Notes under the pieces: generated by a model
The model's input: the letters and a program-made list of their open reading frames with translations, nothing else
Databases searched by the model: none
Told to the model about the DNA's origin: nothing
Source of the DNA: Arcticibacter svalbardensis MN12-7
Lineage (GTDB): Bacteria > Bacteroidota > Bacteroidia > Sphingobacteriales > Sphingobacteriaceae
Direction of reading: 5' to 3'
Assembly (NCBI RefSeq): GCF_000403135.1
Contig: NZ_AQPN01000022.1
Span: 1 to 53,900 of the forward strand
Length of the DNA: 53,900 nt
Part shown: in pieces, positions 26,466-37,138 of the stretch
Position numbering within the stretch: the stretch's first letter is position 1
How the letters are laid out: each line of letters opens with the position of its first letter
Translations under genes and position numbers: made by a program

Positions 26466-29285
26466 TTAGTTTTGTTTTGTCTTAGCAGTCGTTTTATCCT
26501 CTGGCAAAAGAATTAATTTGATCAGATTTTTACCACTTAAATAGGTATTAGCTGCTGCTTTTAAGCTTTCAGGCGTAACCTTTTTTAATGCCTCTACATA
26601 AGTAAGAATTTGATCCGGATCTTCCTGTAATTGATAAGAAGATGATAGATACCCTGACCAAAAACCATTTTGCTTAAGCTGTACTTCGGTACTCCGCTTT
26701 TCTTCAGCAAGGAATTTTCCTATGTCTGATGCTTGTGCACCATTTGTTTTCAATTTGTTAATCTCATCGAGCGTAGCAGCAATCAGCTTATCTACATTTT
26801 CGGGACCGCAGCCAAAGGATACCGTAAAGGAAAATTTGTTTTTTGGAAACTTGGTATAACTGGCTCTTGCACCCGGACTGTAAACACCGCTTTCCTCTTC
26901 ACGCAAACGATCAATTAATTTAATTTGCAATACCTCTGCTAAGGCGTCTATTTGATTATTATTTTCTGCGTTGTAGGTATAATATCCACCGAATACCAAA
27001 CGAACAGTTGCTTTAGGTTCTTGTCCCTTGTATACCTTTTTCTCAAGCAATCCTAAGGGAGCATTAATATTTAAATCTCTGGCTTCTTCAACTCTTTTTG
27101 TTGTAGGCAAAGATCCCAGATATTGTTCGAGCAAAGGTTTAATTTTCTCAATGTCAAAATTACCAACAAAGCTGAAGGTAAAGTCACCCGCATCAGCGAA
27201 ACGATCTTTATACACTTTAAGCACCTGATCTGCCTTAACCTGGTTTAATTTTTCAAGAGTAGGTCCGGTGCGTCTCACATTATGATTTCCCATTACAGCG
27301 GATATCGTATCACTGAACACACTATTTGGATCATCAGAACGATTAGCCAATGCACCTCGTTGCTGTTGAATAACAGATTGGAAAATTTCCTGATCTAAGC
27401 GTGGTTGTGTAAAATACAGGTTAATCAGCTGAAAAGCTGTTTCCAGGTCTTTAGGCGCAGAAGATCCGGCAATACCCTCTGTCCTTTCGGTGATATATGG
27501 GTTTATAGATACCAGCTTTCCATTCAATAACTTAGGTAGTTGAATAGAATTGAAAGAAGCCAAACCACTTCTCGCAACTAAGGCACTGGCCCAAGAGGCA
27601 GATTCATATAAAGAGTCAGGGTATAAAGAGGTACCACCCGGACTAAAGGCATTAATCAGGATCTCATCATTTTTAAAATCAGTAGGTTTTAAAATTACCT
27701 TTACTCCATTACTTAGAGTCAATTCTGTAAAACCTACCTTATCATCCTTTTTCTCCGCAACAATCTTTCCTGGCTGAGGTTTAACATCCATTAACGGTTT
27801 ATCGGATATCTGGTCTATATATGCCAGAACATTTGAATTTGTAACGTCCTTAATCCAGGAATTAACGATAGCTTCTTTAGGCAAACTTGCAAGATCTTTT
27901 TCGGGTGCCATAATAATTACATCACGGTTTACATCGGTGAGGTACCTTTTGGTCAATCCATTCACTTCTGCAAGGGAAACCCCAGGGAGTGTCTTTTTTG
28001 CATAGTTGTATTCATATTCAATACCGGGACTAGCAGATCCTTTTAAAAACAGCTGCACGTATTCCTGTACATAATTCTCAGAACTGGTTTTATCTTTTTC
28101 TTTTAAAGCGGCTTCCATTCCGGTTAGGTAGGTTTCCTTAACACGATTCAGTTCAGTGGAGGTAAAACCAAATTTCTTGACCTTTTCCAGCTCTGTAAAT
28201 ACGGCCTTAAATCCTTTTTCAAGTTCACCAGGTTTAGCTACCACTACAGCAGTTGCAGCATCAAGACCAGCAAGGAAATTGCCGATATCGCTTCCGCCCT
28301 GAAGAAAAGGAGGATCAGCCTGTTTCATCAATTCGGAAAAGCGGGCATCCATCATTTGATTATATAGGGATCTGATGATACTGTTCCGAAGATCAGTTGT
28401 GGTGATGATTTCAGTTCCAGGATGTTTGATGATCACTTGCGCAACGGTATACTGCATTTCTTTATCCGTTACGGCAATAAACTGATTTTTATTAAGCAAA
28501 GGGATTTTATACTCTATTCTTTTGGGGGCATTAGCGGGGTTCTTAAGATCAGAGAATTTATCCTTGATCATTTTTTCCATCTGAGCCACATCAATATCTC
28601 CTACAACAATTAATGCCTGCAAATTAGGACGGTACCAGTCTTTGTAAAACTGTGTTAATGTAGCAGGTTTAAAGTTATTTAATACTTCATCCGTTCCAAT
28701 AGGTAAACGTTTTGCATATCGTGATTGATTTAAGATAGCCGGAAGATACTTGTTCTGCATTCTCTCCTGTGCTCCTTTTCCTAAACGCTTTTCTTCGAGA
28801 ACCACTCCTCTTTCTTTGGTTATTTCGGAGGGGTCAAGTAAGGCATCCTGTGCCCAGTCGCGCATAATTTGCATACCATTTTTAAGCAGTTCAGGGTCGT
28901 CTGTAGGAAGTGGCAATTGGTAAACAGTTTCGTCAAAGCTGGTATAAGCATTCAAATCTGCGCCAAAACGAATACCAGACTTTTGCAGATAATTAACCAA
29001 TTCATTTTTAGGATAGTTTTTGGTGCCATTGAAGCTCATGTGCTCCATAAAATGCGCCAGCCCCTGTTGTGTGTCATTCTCTAAAATTGAACCGGCTTTT
29101 AAAGCCAGGTACAGTTGCACACGATTTTTGGGCTCAGTATTTTTACGGATATAATAGGTAAAGCCATTGGCTAATTTACCGGTTCGGACCTGCGCATCGA
29201 GTGGTATTTTCGTCTGTGCGGATCCAAAAAAAGAGCTCATAACCAGTGCTACGAGCATAAAAATGATTCGATTAAGATAGTTCAT
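26466..29285 (-). CDS. Secreted M16 family (pitrilysin-like) zinc peptidase
   Basis: The 939-residue product starts M-N-Y-L-N-R-I-I-F with a signal peptide; a longer frame adds nine residues and weakens the signal. The inverted zinc motif H-F-M-E-H lies at residues 78-82, with an E-E-K-R / G-V-V-L-E-E segment about 75 residues downstream that holds the third ligand. Two M16 repeats are present; the second (from about 520) lacks a zinc motif, as in the family. It digests peptides in the periplasm. The bulk follows the single-chain M16B layout of Bacteroidota. Confidence 0.92.
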   Translation of the reverse strand: MNYLNRIIFMLVALVMSSFFGSAQTKIPLDAQVRTGKLANGFTYYIRKNTEPKNRVQLYLALKAGSILENDTQQGLAHFMEHMSFNGTKNYPKNELVNYLQKSGIRFGADLNAYTSFDETVYQLPLPTDDPELLKNGMQIMRDWAQDALLDPSEITKERGVVLEEKRLGKGAQERMQNKYLPAILNQSRYAKRLPIGTDEVLNNFKPATLTQFYKDWYRPNLQALIVVGDIDVAQMEKMIKDKFSDLKNPANAPKRIEYKIPLLNKNQFIAVTDKEMQYTVAQVIIKHPGTEIITTTDLRNSIIRSLYNQMMDARFSELMKQADPPFLQGGSDIGNFLAGLDAATAVVVAKPGELEKGFKAVFTELEKVKKFGFTSTELNRVKETYLTGMEAALKEKDKTSSENYVQEYVQLFLKGSASPGIEYEYNYAKKTLPGVSLAEVNGLTKRYLTDVNRDVIIMAPEKDLASLPKEAIVNSWIKDVTNSNVLAYIDQISDKPLMDVKPQPGKIVAEKKDDKVGFTELTLSNGVKVILKPTDFKNDEILINAFSPGGTSLYPDSLYESASWASALVARSGLASFNSIQLPKLLNGKLVSINPYITERTEGIAGSSAPKDLETAFQLINLYFTQPRLDQEIFQSVIQQQRGALANRSDDPNSVFSDTISAVMGNHNVRRTGPTLEKLNQVKADQVLKVYKDRFADAGDFTFSFVGNFDIEKIKPLLEQYLGSLPTTKRVEEARDLNINAPLGLLEKKVYKGQEPKATVRLVFGGYYTYNAENNNQIDALAEVLQIKLIDRLREEESGVYSPGARASYTKFPKNKFSFTVSFGCGPENVDKLIAATLDEINKLKTNGAQASDIGKFLAEEKRSTEVQLKQNGFWSGYLSSSYQLQEDPDQILTYVEALKKVTPESLKAAANTYLSGKNLIKLILLPEDKTTAKTKQN

Positions 29286-29405
29286 CTGCAATATAAATTG
29301 GGATAAGATCAATTAAGTATTTATTATCAAAGGTCATTATGACACTAATTTAAAAACATTATCTTTACAAGAGTTATTAACCAAAGTTTAAACGTAAATC
29401 ACTAC

Positions 29406-30280
29406 TTGTCTGTATGTATAATCAAAAAATTTAACTTGATCATCTTTGGCCCGCTATCCTTATTAAGCCTCCAGTCCATTGCTTCAAACAATCAGATTAA
29501 TTTAAAGGATACCACTTTCAAATCAAATGGAAATCCTATTATCAAACACAAATATACTGCAGATCCTGCGGCGATAGTTTATAAAGATAAGGTTTATATT
29601 TATACAGGCAACGATGTAGCTCCGGCAGGGAAAAGTAGCTATGTGATGCACGATTGGTTATGCTTTTCATCTTCAGATCTGGTAAATTGGACGGAACATC
29701 CGATACCTTTACGAGTAACTGATTTTAAATGGGCTCAAGATGATACATGGGCATCGCAGGTAATCGAACGTAATGGGAAGTTTTACTGGTATGTAGCAGT
29801 GGAACACGGCACTATTCATGTCAAATCAATCGGTGTAGCCGTATCGGATAGTCCTACCGGTCCTTTCAAAGATGCCCGCGGCTCTGCTATTATTACCAAT
29901 GACATGACTAAAGCAGCATCTATCTCCTGGGACGACATTGATCCTACAGTTATTATTGACGATCAGGGACAAGCCTATCTTTTCTGGAGAAATACGGCCT
30001 GTTACTATGCTAAGCTTAAACCGAATATGATTGAGCTTGACGGCCGGATAAATACCATTAAGCAGGTAATTCAAATACGATTCATCAGGCCATCATTGAC
30101 TTTAAAGGCAAAAGTTATTTTTTTATCATAATGGTGCTTTATCTGCGAATGCAGGTAGTTTTCACCGTTCGGTATGTATAGATGAATTGTTACAATAAAG
30201 ATGGCACCATTAAACGTGTGTTTATGACTTCAGAAGGGTTAAGGCTATTACATAAAGTGCTTAAAATGGACTTTAACTAG
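29406..30280 (+). pseudogene. Broken GH43 family glycoside hydrolase
   Basis: A first frame (29406-30131) encodes a signal-like start and the N-terminal GH43 five-bladed propeller, with catalytic-type Y-T-A-D-P, W-A-Q-D-D-T-W-A-S-Q and W-D-D-I-D-P-T. From about 30070 the homology continues in other frames: N-S-N-T-I-H-Q-A-I-I-D-F-K-G-K-S-Y, then F-F-Y-H-N-G-A-L and R-S-V-C-I-D-E-L, then Y-N-K-D-G-T-I-K-R. A stretch of perhaps 100 residues is missing before N-S-N-T-I. A T-run of seven at 30117-30123 has one T too few. No ATG fits the start. It can no longer make an active enzyme. It ends inside the sbcC stop region. Confidence 0.85.
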
Positions 30281-33200
30281 GCAGATATGCCTGATACTTC
30301 TGTGCCATAATGAATCACCTTAATGGTACTCACTCCACCCGGTTGCTTGCCAACCTGAATTTGGGTAGCTATACGCTCCTTGAGGGCTTCCACGTGAGAG
30401 ATAATGCCAATGGTCTTTCCATTCGCCTGAAGGTTCTCTAATGCTGAAATTGCCACATCCAGGGTATCGGCATCCAATGTCCCAAAACCTTCATCAATGA
30501 ACAGGGAGTTAATTTGGGTTTTGCGACTTGCCAAATCAGACAATCCAAGTGCTAAAGCCAGACTCACTAAAAAGCTTTCACCACCTGAAAGTGTGGCCAT
30601 TGGTCGCACTACATCTGCCTGATAACCGTCTATTATCTGAATTTCCAGATCTTTAGCCGGAGTTTTAAGAATCTGATACCTATCGCTGAGCTTTATGAGG
30701 TGAATATTTGCTAGTTCTGTTAGGCGGGCAAGTGTTAAACCCTGAGCAAAATTACTAAACCGCCTTCCATTGTCTGAGCCAATTAATACAGACATTTTTT
30801 GCCATCTGTCATATTCAAACTTCTGGGCCTTTGCCTGTTCGACTAAATCTTTCGATTTCAACTTCAAACGGGTATCTTCATCCAGTTTTTGTTTAGTTAC
30901 ACCCATCTGCTGGTTTAATGAAGAGGTCAATTCCCCAAAAGACTCTGCTTGTTCATGAAGTTCTTCATCAGAAAGTGTAGTTAGATTTTTGTTTTTTTCT
31001 GTAAGAAGTTCATCTAAAGTGCTTTTCAGGACTTGCTTCCCGGTTGCAATGGACGTAGCTATACCTTTCTCTAATGCAGATAAACGTTCAGCTGTGGAAG
31101 GATCAAGAAACAAAGCATTTAGCTCTTCAAGAGAAGGAATTCCCTTTTCTAACAGATTGATTTTAAGTTGTAGAGTGGATTGATCAATAAGTACACGGAG
31201 CTGTTCTAAGTCGGTTTGATACTGCCCTATTTTTGTTTCTGTAATCTGCAAGGTTGCCGTACAGCCATTTTCTACTGCCCTTAGTTTTTCTACCCGATCT
31301 CTTTCCATCCGCAATAAACCGGTTAGACGCTCGCGTTCCAAATCAGGGTTCTTATCCCCAAAAAGCTCTGTTCGTTCCGAGGTATGAACACTCAATTGGT
31401 TCTTTTCCTGATTAAAGGCTTTTGACCGCTGATCATAGAGGAGCTTTTTCTCCAGGATAGCCTCTTTGGTACTTTCCAGATAGGATGCCAGCTCAGTCCT
31501 TTTAAGTATATGGGTCTGAACGGAACGCGTATTTGTGCGAAACTGATCTGCCCTTTCATTCAGCGTAATACTAATTTCAGCACCAGTACCGGTTAGTTTG
31601 AAGGGAGTTAGAAGGTCTTTGATCTGATTTTCTGCCGTTACATAAGCTGCCTTGATTTGTTCCGTATCATTTTGCAGTTTCAGCATTTGATCTTCCACCT
31701 GCTTGAACTGAATCAAGCTGGATTCTAATCGTGTGCCATTGTTTTCAATGGCATGCTGAGTATCAACACAGGCTGATTGGAAAAGAGCGATCGTCTTTTG
31801 TAATTCCCTTAATGTCTTAATCTTTTGCTGTAGCGCATCCAGCTCGTTTTTCTTTTTATCAATAACCGCTTCAATTACGGCTGGTTTATCTAAAGAAAGC
31901 GAAACGGGTAATAACTTATTTTGCGAAGTAAACTCTTCTTCTTGCTTTGAAAGACGGTCTTCAAGTGCTTTTAGTTGATCTTTAGTGGTTGATAAGTTGA
32001 CACTCAACCCTTTTACATCAAGACTGGCTCCATTTACTAAATCTGTTAATTTCTTGACTCGTAGTGCATGCACATCTCTTTCCTGTTCAGCCAGATTGAC
32101 CCTACTTTTATAATGACCATGCACAAAAGGATGTTCGGTAGAGCCGCATAATGGACAGGGTTGATCTACCTGGAGCTGATCACGATCCGCATCATAATTC
32201 TGGATCCGTAATTCAATTTCTACCTTTCTTTTATAATCCTCCAGGATCAGATCAGCCGCCGTTTTTTCCTGTTGTAAGCCAGTTATAAGATTGTTCTTAG
32301 TATCAAAAGACTGCTGATATTCGTTTAGCTGCTTATTTAAGTCTTTGCTGTTTTGTTTGGATAAGGAGATATCTTTGGCAAGTTTAAGTTGACCCTGACA
32401 AATCCCGATGATGGAGGGTAAACCGGAAGCAATTACTTCTAATTCCTCTAAAGGCTGACCTTGGGCTACTTTTTGTTGATAAGAATTTAATTTATCTGTT
32501 TTAATGATTAAATCCTGTTTTAAACCCTCAATTGTTTTATTTGTGCTTATTGAAAATTCATTTATCTTTTTCTTTTCATTCAGTGCATTTGTAATACCTA
32601 ATGAGTTGATCTGAAGCAACCTTTCCGCAGTTAATAACTCCTTTCGATACTGTTCATACAGGAGAATCGCTTTATCAAGATCCTGATCGTGAGGATTGTT
32701 CAAAATCCAATCTTCCAGCTCTTTGATAGCGCCTTCTACTTTTAGTAATTCGACAGATCGCTGCTCTTGTTCTTTCTGCTTCAGATCAAGCTCTTTTTCT
32801 GCATCATGGAGTAAAGATTCGGTGCGAAGGAACTGCCCCTTAATTACCTCTATAGCAGCATCTTTGCGCGACACTTCCTGTAATAAAGGTTCCACTTCCT
32901 TTAACACACTTTCTTGTTGTTCAGCTGATTTTTTAGCAAGTAAAAGATCTTGCTGCGCCTTTTTTAACTGCTCCAGAATAACGGGAAAATCAAGTTCCAA
33001 TTGATCTAATGAAGCTTGTTTGATTATCTGCTGTTCCGTTTGGGTTTTTATTTCCCTAAGAGCTGGCCTAAACGATTCTGCTACCTGATGAGATGCCAGC
33101 CGTTCGAAATCTTGCTCATGCTGCAGGTATAAGGCTGTTTGTTCATCTAAAGATAGTTTCTGGTTGATCTGTTGCGCGCTGAGTTTAACAAGGCCTGAAA

Positions 33201-33939
33201 GCCAGTTTCGCTTTACATTCACTTCCTGCAGAGAAGTTCTTATGTTTTTATCTGCAACAATGAGTTCTTCGAGGGAAAGCTGAAGTACCTTTATTTCCTC
33301 ATCAGATAATAATTCAGTGCTATTGAGCTGCAATTTTAGATTTTCAAGCTTATCCTTTTCAGTTCTCGCCCGGTCATACACATATCTGGAGATGTCTGAA
33401 TAAATCGCCGTATCTGTAATGCGTTCTAACAGTTCACTCCGCTCATTTTCTTTTGATTTCAAAAACTGCGTAAAGTCGCCTTGCGAAAGCATCACCGAAC
33501 GTAAAAATTGGTTATAATCTAATCCGCATAGATCTACAATATACTGTAATACCTCTGCCAATGGGTGATTGATAATGACTTCAGAAGAACTTAGATCAAT
33601 AAGCTCCATTTTATGCGTTTGAAGTGTGCCCTCTACCTTACCCCTACTCCTTCTTTGCGACCATTTAGCGCGGTATGATTTATCTTTTACTTCAAATTCA
33701 ACTTCTGAAAATGACTCTGCCGTATGGCGTGTCATATTTTCAGATACATCGCGATCGTGACGATGTACACGGCCATACAACGCTACTGTAATAGCATCAA
33801 GAATAGTCGTTTTGCCGGCACCTGTAGGTCCTGTAATCGCAAATAGACCACTTTCAGTAAAGGGATATTCATCAAAGCGAATCTGATGTTCACCCTTAAG
33901 CGAATTTAAATTCAAAAAGCGTACACTTAATATCTTCAT
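30277..33939 (-). CDS. sbcC: SbcC-type nuclease subunit, SMC-like ATPase
   Basis: The 1220-residue protein has Walker A G-P-T-G-A-G-K-T at residues 37-44, two long coiled coils and a central zinc hook C-P-L-C near residue 594. Near the C-terminus are the ABC signature T-L-S-G-G-E-S-F and Walker B S-L-F-I-D-E-G-F-G-T-L-D. The N-terminal Q-loop V-M-L-S-Q-G-D-F-T-Q-F-L-K is present. With SbcD it cuts hairpins and DNA ends and helps in double-strand break repair and replication of palindromes. It follows sbcD by two bases. Confidence 0.96.
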   Translation of the reverse strand: MKILSVRFLNLNSLKGEHQIRFDEYPFTESGLFAITGPTGAGKTTILDAITVALYGRVHRHDRDVSENMTRHTAESFSEVEFEVKDKSYRAKWSQRRSRGKVEGTLQTHKMELIDLSSSEVIINHPLAEVLQYIVDLCGLDYNQFLRSVMLSQGDFTQFLKSKENERSELLERITDTAIYSDISRYVYDRARTEKDKLENLKLQLNSTELLSDEEIKVLQLSLEELIVADKNIRTSLQEVNVKRNWLSGLVKLSAQQINQKLSLDEQTALYLQHEQDFERLASHQVAESFRPALREIKTQTEQQIIKQASLDQLELDFPVILEQLKKAQQDLLLAKKSAEQQESVLKEVEPLLQEVSRKDAAIEVIKGQFLRTESLLHDAEKELDLKQKEQEQRSVELLKVEGAIKELEDWILNNPHDQDLDKAILLYEQYRKELLTAERLLQINSLGITNALNEKKKINEFSISTNKTIEGLKQDLIIKTDKLNSYQQKVAQGQPLEELEVIASGLPSIIGICQGQLKLAKDISLSKQNSKDLNKQLNEYQQSFDTKNNLITGLQQEKTAADLILEDYKRKVEIELRIQNYDADRDQLQVDQPCPLCGSTEHPFVHGHYKSRVNLAEQERDVHALRVKKLTDLVNGASLDVKGLSVNLSTTKDQLKALEDRLSKQEEEFTSQNKLLPVSLSLDKPAVIEAVIDKKKNELDALQQKIKTLRELQKTIALFQSACVDTQHAIENNGTRLESSLIQFKQVEDQMLKLQNDTEQIKAAYVTAENQIKDLLTPFKLTGTGAEISITLNERADQFRTNTRSVQTHILKRTELASYLESTKEAILEKKLLYDQRSKAFNQEKNQLSVHTSERTELFGDKNPDLERERLTGLLRMERDRVEKLRAVENGCTATLQITETKIGQYQTDLEQLRVLIDQSTLQLKINLLEKGIPSLEELNALFLDPSTAERLSALEKGIATSIATGKQVLKSTLDELLTEKNKNLTTLSDEELHEQAESFGELTSSLNQQMGVTKQKLDEDTRLKLKSKDLVEQAKAQKFEYDRWQKMSVLIGSDNGRRFSNFAQGLTLARLTELANIHLIKLSDRYQILKTPAKDLEIQIIDGYQADVVRPMATLSGGESFLVSLALALGLSDLASRKTQINSLFIDEGFGTLDADTLDVAISALENLQANGKTIGIISHVEALKERIATQIQVGKQPGGVSTIKVIHYGTEVSGISA

Positions 33940-33941
33940 TA

Positions 33942-35159
33942 TTAATCTTTTTGATCCATATGCTCCAACACTTCATTAAACATGTGCATCAGATCGGTGT
34001 AATCTGCATCGGGAAGTTCCGATTCACAGCGTTTCAAAAAAACAGTTTTAGGATCAAGCTCATTCAAAGCGCTAGCTATGATCTGTTGTTCATTCAAACT
34101 TTGACTTTGTCGGCTCCTAATCTGCCGCGGAAAGAAGCGCTCTATAAAAGGTTTATTTTTTTTCAGTTGATCCAACTGCTCATCCAGATCATTAATGAAT
34201 TTATCGGTATCAATTTGTAGCTCTATCCAGGCAGGAAACCGGAGTGCTTGATCCTCAAGCAAATCAATCTGTTTTTTTATGGCATCCATACTTCCTTTCA
34301 TACGAATGAGCCGCCTGCTGGAAGGAACGATCAGCTCCTCAATATGCAGGTTCTGCGTTTGATCAAATTCAAGAATAAGCACTTGTTTATGATCCTCTGT
34401 CTCCGAAAAGCTTAATGGAATTGGTGATCCGGAATAACGTACATGATTCATTTTATTGACAATCTGGGGACGGTGAATATGCCCCAGGGCCACATAATTG
34501 AATTCTTCCGGAAACTGATCACCACAAATCTGTCCCAGGTTTCCAACATGTATTTCTTTCTCACTATCAGATGTACTGGATCCAGCAGCAAAGAGATGCC
34601 CTGTAGCAATGACAGGGATTCCTTGTTGTTTGAATGTGGTAATATGCTCTCGGAAGTTATTATAATGCGCACAAATGCCTTGTTTAATCCGTGCTTCACG
34701 ATCAAGGGAAGACTCCCCAGCCACAGAAAGCCGTACATCGCGGTCACGCAAAAAGGGAATGGCACAGATCACTAATTGTATTTCCTGCTGTGCATTTCTG
34801 ATCGGAATGATCTGATCATTAATATCAGGTGGAACCCCTCCTATGACATGAATATTAAAAAATCGCAACAGCTCTTTAGGGGCGTTTAATGTACTGATCG
34901 AATCGTGATTGCCGCCAATGATAATCACTTCCCGGCAACAGGTACCCTTCACTTTCCACAGGAAATTATAGTATTGCTGCAATGAGGCATTGGAAGGACT
35001 GCCTGTATCAAATATATCGCCCGCTATAATAAGCACGTCAATGCAATGGCTATTGAGTTCCTCAATCAGCCAATCCAGAAAATACTGATGCTCTTCTGTT
35101 CGTTCACACTGTTCTAATCTTTTACCTAAATGCCAGTCGGCGGTATGAAGGACTTTCAT
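33942..35159 (-). CDS. sbcD: SbcD-type exonuclease subunit
   Basis: The 405-residue product begins M-K-V-L-H-T-A-D-W-H-L-G-K, the calcineurin-like phosphoesterase metal motif; an in-frame ATG three codons earlier is less likely. Further motifs are I-A-G-D-I-F-D-T-G, I-G-G-N-H-D-S, A-T-G-H-L-F and A-L-G-H-I-H-R-P. The C-terminal third forms the DNA-binding cap and SbcC-contact region. It provides the Mn-dependent nuclease activity of SbcCD. It is transcribed just ahead of sbcC. Confidence 0.96.
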   Translation of the reverse strand: MKVLHTADWHLGKRLEQCERTEEHQYFLDWLIEELNSHCIDVLIIAGDIFDTGSPSNASLQQYYNFLWKVKGTCCREVIIIGGNHDSISTLNAPKELLRFFNIHVIGGVPPDINDQIIPIRNAQQEIQLVICAIPFLRDRDVRLSVAGESSLDREARIKQGICAHYNNFREHITTFKQQGIPVIATGHLFAAGSSTSDSEKEIHVGNLGQICGDQFPEEFNYVALGHIHRPQIVNKMNHVRYSGSPIPLSFSETEDHKQVLILEFDQTQNLHIEELIVPSSRRLIRMKGSMDAIKKQIDLLEDQALRFPAWIELQIDTDKFINDLDEQLDQLKKNKPFIERFFPRQIRSRQSQSLNEQQIIASALNELDPKTVFLKRCESELPDADYTDLMHMFNEVLEHMDQKD

Positions 35160-35471
35160 ATAAAACAAACTTCGTGATATGATCGCTATTTACGCATACA
35201 ATTTTTCATTTTTTAGATTTATTAAAAAACTTAGCTTCCCAATCGAGATCATTAAAGAAAGTATTGGCCCTGTGAATATTCGGGATTCCTGGAAAAAAAG
35301 ATTGAATTTACCGATCAAATACAACCATGATTTAGCCTAATCATAAATTATGTCTACATTGGCAAACATTAACAAGTCAAACATAACACCTGCTTATTCC
35401 TTTACTATATAGTACAATTTGTCAAAACATAATTTCAACTAATAACAATAAAACAATTTAGATTTAACACC
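35160..35471. other. 312-base intergenic region between sbcD and the hibernation factor
   Basis: The region lies between divergent genes. A 12-bp perfect palindrome TACTATATAGTA is at 35403-35414, about 58 bases before the hibernation-factor ATG, and could be a regulator site. No gene or RNA was recognised. Confidence 0.5.
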
Positions 35472-35786
35472 ATGACAATCTTATTTAATACAGACAAAAA
35501 TATAACCGTAAGCGAAAAATTTGATGCTTCGTTAACTACCTTAATTACTAATGAATTAACCAGATTCACTGATCACATTACAAGATTAGAAGTTCATATT
35601 TCCGATGAAAACGGAAGTAAAGAAGGGCCCAACGATAAACGCTGCATGATCGAAGCACGTCTTGAGGGACTACAGCCTATTGCTGTAACCGGTCAGGGAG
35701 ACAGTACAGAACATGCCGTTAAAGGAGCTGTGGCAAAGCTAAAAGCAGCCCTTGATACCGTAGTTGGAAAATTAAAGAGCCACTAA
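35472..35786 (+). CDS. HPF/RaiA family ribosome hibernation factor
   Basis: The 104-residue protein has the short HPF pattern: N-terminal T-V-S-E-K-F-D-A-S-L helix, L-E-V-H-I-S-D-E-N strand, R-C-M-I-E-A-R-L-E and a C-terminal helix with A-V-K-G-A-V-A-K-L-K-A-A-L-D. It binds the decoding site of idle ribosomes. It has its own terminator at 35810-35841. DnaJ-like CbpA follows, so this is a stress-protein neighbourhood. Confidence 0.88.
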   Translation: MTILFNTDKNITVSEKFDASLTTLITNELTRFTDHITRLEVHISDENGSKEGPNDKRCMIEARLEGLQPIAVTGQGDSTEHAVKGAVAKLKAALDTVVGKLKSH

Positions 35787-35809
35787 TTCAACAATATTTA
35801 AAAATATTT

Positions 35810-35841
35810 GATGGATAATTCTCATAATTTTCCATCCTTTT
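35810..35841 (+). terminator. Terminator after the hibernation factor gene
   Basis: An 11-bp stem (GATGGATAATT with AATTTTCCATC, one mismatch) with a 5-base loop is followed by C and four T. It lies 23 bases after the stop. Confidence 0.65.
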
Positions 35842-35926
35842 ATAATCCTGGTTAGTCCTGAAACTTTTTAATTTAATAAACACCATTGTTTTAAATAAAA
35901 CGTTCAATAAGAAGGAACCTTATATT

Positions 35927-36838
35927 ATGGCTTATATTGATTATTACAAATTACTTGGTGTTGAAAAGAACGCTACAGATAAAGATATAAAAACCGCTTA
36001 CCGTAAATTAGCCCGCAAGTACCATCCTGACCTTAATCCTGATAATAAAGAAGCGAATTTAAAGTTTCAGCAGATAAATGAAGCCAATGAGGTATTGAGC
36101 GATAAAGAAAAACGCAAAAAGTACGATCAATATGGAGAACATTGGCAAAACTCTGAAGCCTATGAACAGGCACAGCAGCGAGGTTCTTCGTATAACCCGG
36201 GGACTTCAGGAGGAACCAATGCCACGGGAGGTTATGATTTTGATGGATTTGGTCAAGGTGGAGATTTTTCTGATTTTTTTCAATCAATGTTTGGAGGTAA
36301 TAGAGCATCAGGTAATAAAAGGCAGGCCAAATATCGTGGTCAGGACTATCAGACCGAACTTCATTTAAGTTTGCTGGATACTGTCGAAACACATAAACAG
36401 ACCTTGTCTGTAAACGGTAAAAGCATCCGAATTACTATTCCAGCCGGTATAGAAAATGGTCAGGTAATTAAAATCACAGGGCATGGAGCACCCGGTGCGA
36501 ACAATGGACCTGCTGGAGATCTCTTGATTACATTTCTAATTCAGGATGACCCTCACTTTAAACGAGATGGCAAAGATCTGTATAGCACCGTTCCATTGGA
36601 TCTTTACACTGCTATACTAGGTGGAGAGATCGTTACCGAGACTTTAAATGGGAAAGTGAAAGTGAAGGTAAAACCGGAAACACAGAATGGAACAAAAATT
36701 AAGCTTAAAGGAAAAGGGTTACCGATATATAAAAGTGAAAACGTATTTGGCGATCTTTATGTCACCTATTCTATTCAAATACCGGTAAATCTGACCGATA
36801 AACAAAAAGAATTATTTAAAGAACTTGCTCAATTATAA
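35927..36838 (+). CDS. cbpA: DnaJ/CbpA-type co-chaperone
   Basis: The 303-residue protein has a J-domain (1-70) with [11 protein letters not shown] and the H-P-D motif, a Gly/Phe-rich linker (about 85-125) and the DnaJ C-terminal substrate domains (about 145-300, with [11 protein letters not shown] and L-K-G-K-G-L-P). The zinc finger is absent, as in CbpA. It stimulates DnaK. A purine-rich A-A-G-G-A-A lies 10-15 bases before the ATG. CbpM follows directly, supporting the assignment. Confidence 0.93.
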   Translation: MAYIDYYKLLGVEKNATDKDIKTAYRKLARKYHPDLNPDNKEANLKFQQINEANEVLSDKEKRKKYDQYGEHWQNSEAYEQAQQRGSSYNPGTSGGTNATGGYDFDGFGQGGDFSDFFQSMFGGNRASGNKRQAKYRGQDYQTELHLSLLDTVETHKQTLSVNGKSIRITIPAGIENGQVIKITGHGAPGANNGPAGDLLITFLIQDDPHFKRDGKDLYSTVPLDLYTAILGGEIVTETLNGKVKVKVKPETQNGTKIKLKGKGLPIYKSENVFGDLYVTYSIQIPVNLTDKQKELFKELAQL

Positions 36839-36847
36839 TTGAAGAAA

Positions 36848-37138
36848 ATGGCAACAGAAGAATTAATTAAAGCAACCGTTTTTTGCACCTATCATGAAAT
36901 TGACTACTCTTTTATCCTTTTATTGGAAGAATCGGGTCTACTCGACCTTCAACTGGTAGAGGAAGAAAAATTCATTTCGCATAGTCAACTGCAGCAACTC
37001 GAACAAATGACAAGGCTTCACCAGGACCTGGAAATAAATATTGCAGGTATAGATGCGATTGTAAATCTTCTTCAACGCATGCAGGAAATGCGGGAAGAGA
37101 TGGAGAGTATGAAAAACAAACTCCATTTTTATGAATAG
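36848..37138 (+). CDS. cbpM: CbpM-type chaperone modulator
   Basis: The 96-residue product has a MerR-like N-terminal helix (V-F-C-T-Y-H-E-I, then L-E-E-S-G-L-L-D) and a C-terminal coiled coil (I-V-N-L-L-Q-R-M-Q-E-M-R-E-E-M), typical of CbpM, which inhibits the CbpA J-domain. A TTG nine bases upstream is in frame; the ATG is preferred. It starts nine bases after the cbpA stop. Confidence 0.88.
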   Translation: MATEELIKATVFCTYHEIDYSFILLLEESGLLDLQLVEEEKFISHSQLQQLEQMTRLHQDLEINIAGIDAIVNLLQRMQEMREEMESMKNKLHFYE

